Made by a program: the position numbers and the translations under genes. From JBLFWJ01 sp047611425 (GTDB taxonomy: Bacteria; Bacteroidota; Bacteroidia; UBA10329), in assembly GCA_047611425.1 (NCBI GenBank), contig JBLFWJ010000060.1, positions 1 to 17,307 on the forward strand: a stretch of 17,307 nucleotides of DNA. Direction: 5' to 3'. Below are positions 1-8,079 of this stretch, one piece after another; within the stretch, counting starts at the first letter, position 1; each line of letters starts with the position of its first letter. The notes beneath the pieces are model-generated. The model did not search any database. It was not told where the DNA came from and saw only the letters and a list, made by a program, of their open reading frames with translations.

Positions 1-1658
1 ATAACCAGGCAATGGGCACTCTAGAGGTTCATTTGGACATCACGGAACGTAAGACGTTTCAAGAAGAATTACGCACGGCAAAGCAAAAGGCTGAGGCTTC
101 CAATTTTGCGAAAGAGAAGTTTTTGGCAAATATGAGCCATGAGATTCGAACGCCTTTGAACGCCATTAATGGATTGACAGAACTACTTTTCGATTTACGA
201 CCCAGTAAGGCGCAAAAAGATTACTTATCGGCCATTAAAACATCTTCTGATAATTTGCTGGTAATAATCAATGATATCCTTGATTATTCCAAGATTGAAA
301 CCGGTAACCTTTCATTAGAAAAGGTTGGGTTTGATCTAAAAAAGACAATCTCATCGCAAATGCAGGCCTTTAAATTAAAGGCCTTGGAGAACAGTGTGGA
401 TCTACGTTTAGTGGAAGACGATCGCGTTTCGGATGTCTTAATTGGTGATTCCGTAAGAATTGGTCAAGTCATAACAAACTTGCTTAGCAACGCCATCAAA
501 TTCACTCCCAACGGAACAGTAGCATTGGCTTATGAGTTGCTTGAAAGCAATAAAGAATCGAACCTTATTGAGTTTCAAGTTATTGATAATGGTGTGGGGA
601 TTAACCCAGAGAATCTGCAAGAAATATTCGAAAGTTTTAAGCAAGAGGATGACAGTATATCCCGAAAATTTGGCGGCACCGGCTTGGGTCTAGCCATAAC
701 CCAGCAACTGGTTGAATTGCACGATAGTAAACTCAAAGTTGAAAGCCAAAAAGGCCTGGGCTCCACCTTCTCATTCAAGGTTCGGTTTAATATTGGAGTG
801 AGGGCAGATCTGCCAATTGATGGCAGAATTAACAGAGGCAACCTAGCATTTCAAAACTTGACTATCCTTTTGGCGGAGGATCATGAAATCAATCAAATAG
901 TGGCTCGCAATCTTCTGGAGAAATTCGGAGCAAGCGTTGAGGTGGCAGAAAACGGTCGCGAAGTGTTAAAAATGCTGATGAAAAAACGGTACGATGTAGT
1001 CCTGATGGACATGCAAATGCCGAAAATGAATGGTCTAACGGCTACTCGGTCAATTCGCAATAAAATGGGGTTAATGGGGTTAAACATCCCAATTGTTGCG
1101 GTTACAGCAAACGTTCATCCAACCGAAAGGCAAAAGTGTATGGACGCTGGGATGAACGGGTATGTTACAAAACCTTACGATCCAGAAGAAATAATTCACG
1201 CCATTGCCAAGGTCGTTAACCCTAGGAAAATTAAGCGCAAAGCGCTAAAAAACGTTGAGAAGAACTTGAAGGAGAATACTGCCGCATCAAGCACCGCCCA
1301 AGGAAAATTGTACGACCTGACAAACCTGAAAAAATTGTCAGGCGGCAATGATGATTTTGTGCGAAAAATGGTTCTCTTGTTCTTGGATAAAATCCCAAAA
1401 AACATAGCCAAGCTTGAATTAAGTTTGGAACAAAAGGACTATAAAAATCTAGGAAACGTAGCGCACATGATTCGTCCAACTATCACTTCGTTAAGAATTG
1501 ATACAGCTTCACAAGCACTAAGAAGTATTGAGAATTACGCTAAGAACCTTACCTCGTTGGAGCTGCTGCCTAAGCTTATGATTACAGTTAAAACAGACCT
1601 TAAATTGGTTATTAATCAAATGAGGCAAGAGTTGGAAGCTGAGCCGGTGAACGAATAG
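1..1658 (+). CDS. Hybrid sensor histidine kinase (HisKA-HATPase-REC-HPt), 5' end outside window
   Basis: Multi-step phosphorelay kinase. The frame is open to base 1, so the ATG at 12 is probably internal. The first visible residues (VHLDITERK) look like the end of a PAS/PAC domain, and the sensory part is missing. Numbered from the Met at 12: the HisKA H-box (MSHEIRTPLN) has phospho-acceptor His43; the HATPase N-box lies near N156-N160, the DNGVGI box starts at D192 and the GGTGLGLA box is near 222-229; a receiver starts near 286 with the acidic pair in LLAEDHE and phospho-acceptor Asp333 in LMDMQMP; a C-terminal HPt domain has His485 in AHMIRP, a usual Bacteroidota variant of the HPt motif. 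All catalytic boxes are intact. No DNA-binding output is attached, so phosphate should pass from His43 to Asp333 to His485 and then to a separate receiver. That partner is unlikely to be the next gene, which lacks the acceptor Asp. Domain calls are firm; the stimulus is unknown. Confidence 0.93.
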   Translation, partial: NQAMGTLEVHLDITERKTFQEELRTAKQKAEASNFAKEKFLANMSHEIRTPLNAINGLTELLFDLRPSKAQKDYLSAIKTSSDNLLVIINDILDYSKIETGNLSLEKVGFDLKKTISSQMQAFKLKALENSVDLRLVEDDRVSDVLIGDSVRIGQVITNLLSNAIKFTPNGTVALAYELLESNKESNLIEFQVIDNGVGINPENLQEIFESFKQEDDSISRKFGGTGLGLAITQQLVELHDSKLKVESQKGLGSTFSFKVRFNIGVRADLPIDGRINRGNLAFQNLTILLAEDHEINQIVARNLLEKFGASVEVAENGREVLKMLMKKRYDVVLMDMQMPKMNGLTATRSIRNKMGLMGLNIPIVAVTANVHPTERQKCMDAGMNGYVTKPYDPEEIIHAIAKVVNPRKIKRKALKNVEKNLKENTAASSTAQGKLYDLTNLKKLSGGNDDFVRKMVLLFLDKIPKNIAKLELSLEQKDYKNLGNVAHMIRPTITSLRIDTASQALRSIENYAKNLTSLELLPKLMITVKTDLKLVINQMRQELEAEPVNE

Positions 1659-1666
1659 TTCTCCAA

Positions 1667-1687
1667 CGATTCCCAATATGGGAATCG
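1667..1687. repeat. Perfect hairpin after the sensor kinase gene
   Basis: Nine paired bases (CGATTCCCA / TGGGAATCG) enclose a 3-base ATA loop, 8 bases after the kinase stop codon. No T-run follows on either strand, so it is not a canonical intrinsic terminator. It may be an RNA processing or stabilising hairpin, a protein-binding palindrome, or part of a dispersed repeat. The palindrome is seen directly; any role is inference. Confidence 0.5.
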
Positions 1688-1733
1688 CTTCCCGATTCGA
1701 TCCAGAATCAAGTACCCCTTCTAGGCACATCTA

Positions 1734-1763
1734 TTTGTTTATCAGTAACTTACGTTATTTTTA
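1734..1763 (+). promoter_or_regulatory. Possible Bacteroidota-type promoter for the exopolysaccharide operon
   Basis: TTTG at 1734-1737 and TATTTTTA at 1756-1763 are 18 bases apart. They resemble the Bacteroidota -33 TTTG and -7 TAnnTTTG elements, with the last G of the -7 box replaced by A. The pair sits about 50 bases upstream of the pseudo-receiver start, in the only sizeable gap before the operon. In an AT-rich spacer such a match can arise by chance. Confidence 0.35.
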
Positions 1764-1814
1764 TAGCATGGCACATCTATCGCCTGTATAGAATAGAAAC
1801 AAAACTGAATTGTC

Positions 1815-2291
1815 ATGAAAAAGAAAGTAATGGATGTATTTGTGATTGAGGATGATGCACGATACAGTAAAATATTAGCAAACACTATTGAAGCCAAGGG
1901 CCACAATGTGATTCAGTATGAGAAACTGGAAGATTGCCTTCGAAGCAATCGAAAAAATCCAGATCTCGCGTTCGTAAGTCAGAATTCGACTAATACAGAA
2001 AGCAATACTGCTTTGATTCAAGAAATCAAGTTCAACTCACCCTCAACCCAACTAGTGGTTATGTCACAAAAAGAGAGTTTGGAATTAGCCGTTCGAGCAT
2101 TGAAAAACGGTGCTTCTGATTTCATCGTTAAGGATGCAAGAATTCTAGCTCGTGTTGGTATCACAATTCAAAAGGCCGAACAGGCAATTGCCGAAAAACA
2201 AAAAAGATGGGCTGAGCGAATCATGAAAAAAGCTCTTCCTACAATTGGGCTTTCCGCTCTTGGATCTATTCTACTTCTGATTCTTAGATAG
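1815..2291 (+). CDS. Tail-anchored pseudo-receiver domain protein
   Basis: 158 aa. Residues about 6-125 follow a CheY-like receiver fold: a hydrophobic first strand ending in the acidic cluster E12-D13-D14, the Ser/Thr position as S84 in VVMS, and the conserved Lys as K106 in DFIVKD. The strand that should end in the phospho-acceptor Asp reads DLAFVSQNS, with S55 where Asp is expected, so normal His-Asp phosphotransfer is not expected. A short basic linker leads to a C-terminal hydrophobic segment (about 139-157), suggesting a tail anchor in the inner membrane with the receiver in the cytoplasm. The gene is the first of the export operon, 37 bases before the Wza-like gene. ATG 1815 is chosen; ATG 1830 (Met6) is an alternative, and neither has a clear ribosome binding site. 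A role as a phosphorylation-independent regulator or scaffold of the export machinery is inference. Confidence 0.85.
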   Translation: MKKKVMDVFVIEDDARYSKILANTIEAKGHNVIQYEKLEDCLRSNRKNPDLAFVSQNSTNTESNTALIQEIKFNSPSTQLVVMSQKESLELAVRALKNGASDFIVKDARILARVGITIQKAEQAIAEKQKRWAERIMKKALPTIGLSALGSILLLILR

Positions 2292-2328
2292 ACCGACATT
2301 ACACATACTGACAAGATCAAAACCGACA

Positions 2329-3090
2329 ATGAATCTTTTCAAACTAACCAAATTCTTACCACCGATCATCGTGTTTTTTGCACTGAGTATGAGCTCGTGC
2401 AAAGTGCAGAACATGTTCGTGGAAGACAAGCATTATGAAATCGACTCTACGTTCTTTCTAAAGCCTGAGCTTTATGAACACGTGGTACGACCTGGTGATA
2501 AGATCACCATTTCCGTCTGGGATCATGATGATTTGAGCATCGGTTCTATTTACACGATTCACAACTCAAATGAAGTATTCGGAAAGTGGGTAACCGTTGG
2601 TATCGACTCAACTATTCCCGTTCCTAAATTGGGTAGGGTTCACATCGCTGGTTTGCATATCAGCGAGGTTGAATCATTGCTTACAGAAAAGATGAGCAAG
2701 TATGTGGTCAATCCCGCTATTACGGTTAAAGTATTGAATAAGGAGGTGAATGTAATCGGCAAGGTTCGTACCCCTGGGCAATACACTTTAGAGAAGGATC
2801 AAACCACGATTATTGATGCTTTGGCAATGGCCCAAGGCACTGTTTACTATGCCGATAAGAAACATGTCCGCCTTGTAAGGGATGGCAAAACATACATTCT
2901 AGATCTAACAAAATTAGACGCTTACCACCTCACAAACTTGACGGTGAGGGCGGGTGATCTTTTGATCGTTCCCTCTAAGAAGGCGAGCGTTTTTGACCAG
3001 AAGATTAACGTGATTATTCCATTCGCATCGGCTATTTCAGCATTGACGATAGCCGCATCATTCATCGTACCAGCACTCCAAGGCAACTAA
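2329..3090 (+). CDS. Wza-like polysaccharide export outer-membrane lipoprotein
   Basis: 253 aa. The N-terminus is a lipoprotein signal peptide with lipobox LSMSSC and lipidated Cys24. A polysaccharide export (Poly_export) domain spans about 48-138, starting with VVRPGDKITISVWDHDDL, which is typical of the Wza/BexD/KpsD family. An SLBB-like beta-grasp domain follows at about 139-217 (VIGKVRTPGQYTLE). The last ~28 residues are a hydrophobic helix, common in Bacteroidota members and unlike the amphipathic helix of E. coli Wza. The protein has one SLBB repeat and is much shorter than E. coli Wza (about 380 aa). It should form the outer-membrane/periplasmic channel for the polymer and dock on the Wzc-like protein encoded 1 base downstream. 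Start ATG 2329 is set by the signal peptide. Confidence 0.93.
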   Translation: MNLFKLTKFLPPIIVFFALSMSSCKVQNMFVEDKHYEIDSTFFLKPELYEHVVRPGDKITISVWDHDDLSIGSIYTIHNSNEVFGKWVTVGIDSTIPVPKLGRVHIAGLHISEVESLLTEKMSKYVVNPAITVKVLNKEVNVIGKVRTPGQYTLEKDQTTIIDALAMAQGTVYYADKKHVRLVRDGKTYILDLTKLDAYHLTNLTVRAGDLLIVPSKKASVFDQKINVIIPFASAISALTIAASFIVPALQGN

Positions 3091-3091
3091 A

Positions 3092-5410
3092 GTGAACGAC
3101 ATTCAGTCCATAAAACGTCTGATTCTGCCTTTGATAAAGGGCAGTCCTTTCATACTGTTCTGTTTTGTGCTGAGCCTGTTCATCGCACGCAAGATTATCA
3201 ACTATACCGTGCCGATGTACAACAGCCAGGCAAAGTTGAGGTTGGATGATCCAAAGCACAGTTACTCCAGCAACAACTTGTACAAGGACTTCGACATGTT
3301 CAGCTCGGACAAGATCCTTCAGGCTGAAGTTGCGGTATTGAAGTCACAAGCATTGTTGCTCCAAACGCTTGACAAGCTTCCATATTTTCATGTTTCTTAC
3401 TACAGAATTGGAAGGATGAAAACGTCCAACATGTACAAGGATAGTCCCTTCTTGGTGGACTACAATAAGTATGATTTCAAATGTTACGACATCAATTTCA
3501 ACATTCAAATTATTGATGAAGTAACCTTTCACATTTCAACGTTTGCCAATGGTGCAAAGCTTTCCAAAGAAGTAATCTTCGGAGAGCCAATCGATTTTAA
3601 CGGTTGTGAATTCACCGTTCACCTTAACGAAGGTTTACTGGAGAGAAAGGAGATCAACCTGATAGACAATTACAAGTTCACCGTTCACTCCGAAATGGAG
3701 ATTGTGAGGAAACTGGGCGGAAAGAATTTCGATGTAGTTCCGGTGGAAGAAGATGTTGCTGTAGTTACCGTTAGCTTGGATCACGAGGTACCTGAAATGG
3801 CTGCCGATTTCGTGAACGCACTATGCGATACCTACATCAATGACTACGTTAATGTGAAATCGAAAGCCGCAAGAACAACGCTTGAATTCTTAGACGAAAA
3901 GATCTCTCAAGTAAGTCAGGACCTAATCGAATCTGAGGTAAATCTAGAGCAATACAAAACCACTAATCGAGTGATTAATACTCGTCAGGAAACAGAGACA
4001 AGTCTTCGGAAAATATCCGACCTGAAGATCCAGCGAATTAATTTGGACATGGATCTTTCTGCCATTGAGCAGATGAAGGATGCCTTGCTTGAAGGGGAAC
4101 GTATTGATGGCGATTATGCCGCGCAATTCGGATATGGAGACCTTCTGCACACAGAGCTTGTAAAGAAGATGAAGCTCTACGCGGATGAGTTGAAAGACCT
4201 CCTTCTTCGTTACAGAGCCGACCATGAAAAGGTGGTTGTGCTGAAGGCTAAGATCGATGAAATTCGTAACTATTTGGTGCAGGCTTTAGAAAACTCAACG
4301 CAGGAAAAAGAGCTGCGAAGAACTGAAATTGACAAGCTAATTGAACACGAGGAAAAGGACTTTGATGGCCTTCCAACGCGTGAGAAAACAATGACCCGTC
4401 TTCAGCGTGAATTCAAGCTGTACGAAACGACTTACAACTTCCTTTCAGAGAAAAGAATTGAGGCGAGCATTGCTGCATCAGCATTGATTTCATTCCACAG
4501 AATTATTCAAGTTGGACAGGTTCCGAAAGAGCCCGTTGCCCCGAACAAAACCCTAATCACATTTATGTGTGGGCTTTTCGGATTGATTATTTCAATGACC
4601 TTCATCTACACAAAGCGGTACGTGAAAGCGCGTGTGCAAGGACGAGATGACATCGAGAAAAACAGCATTCTACCAATCGAAGGTGTGATTAGAAAGCACA
4701 AGTCAAGCGAGCTTGGGCCAAACCCAGATGCTCGTGCAATTGCCATTTCCAACATGTTGAAGAACGACCACAAACTGCCATTAGTAGTGCAGGTCACTTC
4801 AACAATTAAAGGCGAAGGAAAATCTCTAGTCGCAGCTGAATTGGCCAAAGCTTATGCAGATCTCGGACATAAAACTGTTTTGGTTGACCTCAACTTTTTC
4901 TCTCCTGAAATGAGTCAGCACATGACCGTTGATGACAGCCGAGGTGTGTGGCAAATTGCCAAAGAAGACATGACGGTAGAGGAGGCTGTTCAGCTTTCAG
5001 ATACTGAGAATCTATTCTTGCTTCCTGCTGGAAGAACTGCTCGAAACACCAAAGAAGTTGTGCCTTTCGGGCCAATACCAAAGTTGCTTGAGCGATTGAA
5101 AGAAACGATGGAAATCATCGTAATCGATAGTCCGGCAACGGCTATTTCCATTGATGGAATTCACCTGATGAAGTATGCCGATTCTGTGTTCTACGTGATG
5201 CGTGAGAATTTCACACGAGTGAACTACGTACAGCATCCAGATATCATCCGTGAGGAATATGGATTCGATCACCTGAGAATTGTGTTGAACGATGCCAAGC
5301 GAGTAACCAACTTCGATGGTCGATACACTGGTTCGCACTTCACTTATGACAAGCGATTACCTGGATTCTCGGGATTAATTAAGCACTATTACCAATCTTA
5401 CTTCGGATGA
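3092..5410 (+). CDS. Wzc-like polysaccharide co-polymerase with BY-kinase-like domain
   Basis: 772 aa. Controls chain length and assembly of the exported polysaccharide at the inner membrane. The GTG start at 3092 is chosen because the first transmembrane helix (about 16-34) precedes the first in-frame ATG; it lies 1 base after the upstream stop. A Wzz-type periplasmic region with a long coiled coil (about 250-450) leads to a GNVR-like segment and a second helix (about 487-509). The cytoplasmic ATPase part has Walker A GEGKS with Lys577 and a Walker B-like IVIDSPA with Asp679. The Walker A' motif is DLNFF at 599-603, where bacterial tyrosine kinases usually have DxDxR, so the second Asp and the Arg are missing. 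A C-terminal tyrosine cluster (Y745, Y752, Y766, Y767, Y770) is retained. The protein may still bind nucleotide, but full kinase activity is doubtful. The stop overlaps the start of the flippase gene by 4 bases, indicating translational coupling. Confidence 0.93.
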   Translation: MNDIQSIKRLILPLIKGSPFILFCFVLSLFIARKIINYTVPMYNSQAKLRLDDPKHSYSSNNLYKDFDMFSSDKILQAEVAVLKSQALLLQTLDKLPYFHVSYYRIGRMKTSNMYKDSPFLVDYNKYDFKCYDINFNIQIIDEVTFHISTFANGAKLSKEVIFGEPIDFNGCEFTVHLNEGLLERKEINLIDNYKFTVHSEMEIVRKLGGKNFDVVPVEEDVAVVTVSLDHEVPEMAADFVNALCDTYINDYVNVKSKAARTTLEFLDEKISQVSQDLIESEVNLEQYKTTNRVINTRQETETSLRKISDLKIQRINLDMDLSAIEQMKDALLEGERIDGDYAAQFGYGDLLHTELVKKMKLYADELKDLLLRYRADHEKVVVLKAKIDEIRNYLVQALENSTQEKELRRTEIDKLIEHEEKDFDGLPTREKTMTRLQREFKLYETTYNFLSEKRIEASIAASALISFHRIIQVGQVPKEPVAPNKTLITFMCGLFGLIISMTFIYTKRYVKARVQGRDDIEKNSILPIEGVIRKHKSSELGPNPDARAIAISNMLKNDHKLPLVVQVTSTIKGEGKSLVAAELAKAYADLGHKTVLVDLNFFSPEMSQHMTVDDSRGVWQIAKEDMTVEEAVQLSDTENLFLLPAGRTARNTKEVVPFGPIPKLLERLKETMEIIVIDSPATAISIDGIHLMKYADSVFYVMRENFTRVNYVQHPDIIREEYGFDHLRIVLNDAKRVTNFDGRYTGSHFTYDKRLPGFSGLIKHYYQSYFG

Positions 5411-6828
5411 TGAAGGCGTGGTATACCGTTGCGCGCATCGTTAAAAAGACGTTCGCTTATTCCGACCAAGCCGTGGTTAGCGGAACCAACTTTTTGGTTG
5501 GAATCATGCTGGCCAGAACACTCGGTATGGACGCATACGGAACCTTTGTTTTGGGATGGATGGCCGTTTTGTTCGCAAGCAGCATTCAGCAGGCCATCAT
5601 TCTGAATCCGCTTTACACGCTACTTCCGAAAAAGAGTTCCGAGTCAAACCTCATCGCAAGTGAGGAACGAACGAAGCAATCTCAAGATTCAGGTAGATTG
5701 CTTCACTCCGTTCGCAATGACGAAGCAGAGAAATTCAAGGGTGGCATTGTTGCCATGCAATTGGCTTTAACGGTTCTAACCATAATTGTCGGATACGCTT
5801 CAATTCCCGCCATCCGATATTATTTGCCGAGTGAAACTTCCACAGAATTCCTGATCGCCTTGCCATTGGTTATGGGAGCTTACGTTACTCAGGACTTTCT
5901 GCGGAGAATGCTCTTTGTAGAAGGAAAAGCCAACATGGCTTTGGTCGGAGATATCGTAGCATACGGATTTCAGATTCCAATTCTAGGTGCGCTTTGGTTC
6001 ACCGGAATGTTGAGTTTGAATTCAGCGTTGATCGTAATTGGTTCCTGCTTCTCGGCATCAACACTCGTCAATCTTTTCACACTAAACTTTGAGCCCGTAA
6101 AGCAACTCAATCTCGTAACTCGCGGCTCTTTACTCGCAACTCTTAAAGAGTGCTGGACATTTTCCAAATACCTCGTTGCCACTTCCCTACTCCAATGGTT
6201 TAGCGGAAATGCATTCATCGTAGTTGCAGGAGGAATCATCGGGCCAGCCGCTGTTGGAGCCGTTCGAATTGCTCAGAATGTAATGGGCGTTCTTCACGTA
6301 TTATTCCTGGCATTGGAAAACACAGTTCCAATCAAAGCTGCACAACTCTTGAAGGAAAAAGGAGAAGTTGGTTTGATGGGTTTCATGAAGCAAATCACAA
6401 CCAATGCCGGTCTGGTCACTTTAGCTGTTGCAGGATCTGTAGCTGTTTTTGCCACGCCTATTCTAGGTTTCCTTTATGGACCTGAATACGTTGGATACAA
6501 CGATGTACTTGCCGCTTTCGCAGCTTTGTACTTATTAATCTTCCTTGGAACAGTACTCAGGTTTGCGATTCGAACGCTCGAGAAGAACCAATACATCTTC
6601 ATCACTTATGTACTGACCACAATTTTTAGTGTGTTTTGTGCAGAACCAATTGTTGAAGCATTTGGAATCTATGGCATCCTCCTCGGATTGTTTGGAGTTC
6701 ACGCCATCACGCTTATCGTATTTGTCGTTTCGCTTTGGAGTGAGATTAAACTGATGTTCGGTTTAACAGCAGAGAACGCAAAGTTTTCGCAGAGTGCTCA
6801 GAGTTTAATGCCTGGAATAGAAAAATAA
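5407..6828 (+). CDS. Wzx-like polysaccharide flippase, carrying repeat-derived segments
   Basis: 473 aa, with about 12 hydrophobic helices and the N-terminal pattern of the polysaccharide transporter/MATE superfamily (FLVGIMLARTLGMDAYGTF). It should flip undecaprenyl-linked repeat units from the inner to the outer face of the inner membrane for the Wzy-like polymerase. ATG 5407 overlaps the upstream stop as ATGA; ATG 5410 is an equally possible start. Two segments look foreign to the protein. Residues about 82-107, in the loop between the second and third helices, are encoded by a palindromic repeat whose other copy lies outside genes at 11811-11880. The last ~20 residues (after GLTAENAKFSQS) are encoded by a second repeat that also supplies the stop codon. 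Both keep the frame open, and the core helices look intact, so the protein is probably functional. The family call is firm; the substrate is unknown. Confidence 0.9.
   Translation: MMKAWYTVARIVKKTFAYSDQAVVSGTNFLVGIMLARTLGMDAYGTFVLGWMAVLFASSIQQAIILNPLYTLLPKKSSESNLIASEERTKQSQDSGRLLHSVRNDEAEKFKGGIVAMQLALTVLTIIVGYASIPAIRYYLPSETSTEFLIALPLVMGAYVTQDFLRRMLFVEGKANMALVGDIVAYGFQIPILGALWFTGMLSLNSALIVIGSCFSASTLVNLFTLNFEPVKQLNLVTRGSLLATLKECWTFSKYLVATSLLQWFSGNAFIVVAGGIIGPAAVGAVRIAQNVMGVLHVLFLALENTVPIKAAQLLKEKGEVGLMGFMKQITTNAGLVTLAVAGSVAVFATPILGFLYGPEYVGYNDVLAAFAALYLLIFLGTVLRFAIRTLEKNQYIFITYVLTTIFSVFCAEPIVEAFGIYGILLGLFGVHAITLIVFVVSLWSEIKLMFGLTAENAKFSQSAQSLMPGIEK
5650..5724. repeat. Palindromic dispersed repeat A, copy 1, inside the flippase gene
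   Basis: The inner stem GAAGCAATCT (5673-5682) pairs perfectly with AGATTGCTTC (5695-5704) around a 12-base loop. The outer arms are imperfect complements (a CTCATCGCAAG-like left arm against CTTCGTCATTGCGA on the reverse of the right arm). The 30 bases 5695-5724 are identical to 11851-11880. The copy is in frame and encodes a hydrophilic peptide including LLHSVRNDE. No transposase or flanking insertion sequence is visible, so it resembles a non-autonomous REP/MITE-like element. Confidence 0.85.
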
Positions 6829-6867
6829 CCTCCGCGGCCTTTGCGCTGTCTTAGCGCCTCCGCGGTA
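6766..6867. repeat. GC-rich dispersed repeat B at the flippase 3' end
   Basis: The left part contains CGCAAAG (6777-6783) within GCAGAG-rich sequence; the right part contains its complement CTTTGCG (6839-6845). CCTCCGCGG occurs twice as a direct repeat (6829-6837 and 6857-6865). The two halves are imperfect inverted copies with a roughly 45-base centre. The element spans the last ~20 codons of the flippase, its stop codon (6826-6828) and most of the gap to the glycosyltransferase. Sequences of this style are recalled as common intergenic repeats in Bacteroidota; only one copy is clear in this window. Confidence 0.65.
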
Positions 6868-6878
6868 AATAAAAAGAA

Positions 6879-8000
6879 ATGGAAATCATACACTTCGTAC
6901 TTGGCAAAGCCAACCCAGACAGAATGAATGGGGTGAACAAAGTGGCTAATTCGCTGTGCACCGCACAGACGAATCTTGGCAACGATGTCACCGTTTGGGG
7001 AATTACGGCCGACCCAACAAGCGGTTACCCAGAGCGGATTTACAAAACCAAATTATTCAAGACGCATCCTTTGCGGTTTGTACTTGATCCGAAAGTTCAA
7101 GAAGCGATTGATGAACTGAAAGGCCGGCAAGTCGTGTTCCATATTCATGGTGGTTTCATACCTGAATTCTACACGCTTTCCAAAATGTTGACCAAGGCCA
7201 AGATCCCTTATTTGATCACTGGTCATGGCGCTTACAATGAAGTTGCGATGAAGCGAAGTTGGTGGCGAAAGCGACTCTATTTCATGTTCTTTGAGAAGAG
7301 TTTGGTGGCCAACGCAAGCTCGGTTCACTTCCTTGGAGAAAGCGAGGAAAGTGGTTTGAAAAAAGTGGTTCGGAAATTCAAATCCGTGCTTGTTCCCAAC
7401 GGACAGGACGACATTGAAAATCGACCTCAGAATAGTTCATCCTACAATCGAGAATTAATTTTCGGTTTCTGCGGGAGATTGGACATACACACCAAAGGTT
7501 TGGATCTTCTAACAGATGGTTTTGCTGCATTTATAAAGCAATACGACAACGCCAAATTGGTTATGATTGGGGACGGTGAAGACCGAGAGGAATTACAGAA
7601 GCGATGTACCGACCTCGGTATCATGAATAAAGTCCAATTCTTGGGCAGCAAATTCGGACAGGAGAAGTATGAAATATTGGCCACTTTAGATGCCTTTTTC
7701 CACCCAAGTAGAAACGAAGGATTGCCAACAGCCGTGCTTGAAGCAGCCGCTTTGGGCGTGCCTTGCGTGGTTAGTCACGAAAGCAACATGAAAGGCTACA
7801 TCCAAGCCCACTCTTCGGGCATCGGATTGCAAGAGAATTCGGCCGAAAAATTGACGGACTCAATGGTAACTATTGCAACATTAAAACGTAATGGTGAAAT
7901 CGCTCGCTTGCAGGAAAACTGTGAGATTATGATCAAGAAAGAATTTGACTGGAAAATCATTGCCGAGCGACTAGTACAAACCTATTCGGCTTTTGGCTAA
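6879..8000 (+). CDS. GT4-family glycosyltransferase
   Basis: 373 aa. GT-B fold enzyme expected to add a sugar from a nucleotide-sugar donor to the growing lipid-linked repeat unit on the cytoplasmic face. The N-terminal half begins with a GT4-like acceptor domain (NGVNKVANSLCTAQTNLG, then FHIHGGF and TGHGAY). The C-terminal donor domain has FGFCGRLDIHTKGLD, then VMIGDGEDREEL and FLGSK. The E-x7-E motif is E280 to E288 in EGLPTAVLEAA, preceded by FFHPSRN, and is intact, indicating a retaining enzyme. Length is normal for the family and no transmembrane helix is apparent. The ATG at 6879 follows a purine-rich AAAAAGAA and lies just after repeat B. It is the only clear cytoplasmic glycosyltransferase in the cluster. 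Donor and acceptor cannot be read from the sequence. Confidence 0.93.
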   Translation: MEIIHFVLGKANPDRMNGVNKVANSLCTAQTNLGNDVTVWGITADPTSGYPERIYKTKLFKTHPLRFVLDPKVQEAIDELKGRQVVFHIHGGFIPEFYTLSKMLTKAKIPYLITGHGAYNEVAMKRSWWRKRLYFMFFEKSLVANASSVHFLGESEESGLKKVVRKFKSVLVPNGQDDIENRPQNSSSYNRELIFGFCGRLDIHTKGLDLLTDGFAAFIKQYDNAKLVMIGDGEDREELQKRCTDLGIMNKVQFLGSKFGQEKYEILATLDAFFHPSRNEGLPTAVLEAAALGVPCVVSHESNMKGYIQAHSSGIGLQENSAEKLTDSMVTIATLKRNGEIARLQENCEIMIKKEFDWKIIAERLVQTYSAFG

Positions 8001-8059
8001 GAGAACTGCAAAGACGCGGAATCTTCGCCAGGGCCGCCAAGAAACTTGACCAATTGTAC

Positions 8060-8079
8060 GGGCGTTCCCCGGAACGCCC
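8060..8079. repeat. Strong GC hairpin between glycosyltransferase and polymerase genes
   Basis: GGGCGTTCC (8060-8068) and GGAACGCCC (8071-8079) form a 9-base inverted repeat with only CC between them; a real RNA hairpin would open the innermost pair. The rest of the 94-base gap (8001-8094) has GC-rich sequence reminiscent of repeat B (GCAAAGACGCGG). The hairpin ends 15 bases before the polymerase ATG. There is no U-tract, so termination is unlikely; attenuation of translation or a dispersed repeat is more plausible. Confidence 0.6.

Noticed and set aside
575..841. Minus-strand reading frames opposite the sensor kinase
   Set aside because: They are antisense to strongly conserved HATPase motifs and show no recognisable domain.
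5650..5724. Insertion sequence or composite transposon in the flippase gene
   Set aside because: Only a ~75-base palindrome is present, with no transposase gene and no target duplication that I can see.
8060..8079. Intrinsic terminator between the glycosyltransferase and polymerase genes
   Set aside because: The stem is strong, but no U-tract follows on either strand and the next gene clearly belongs to the same operon.
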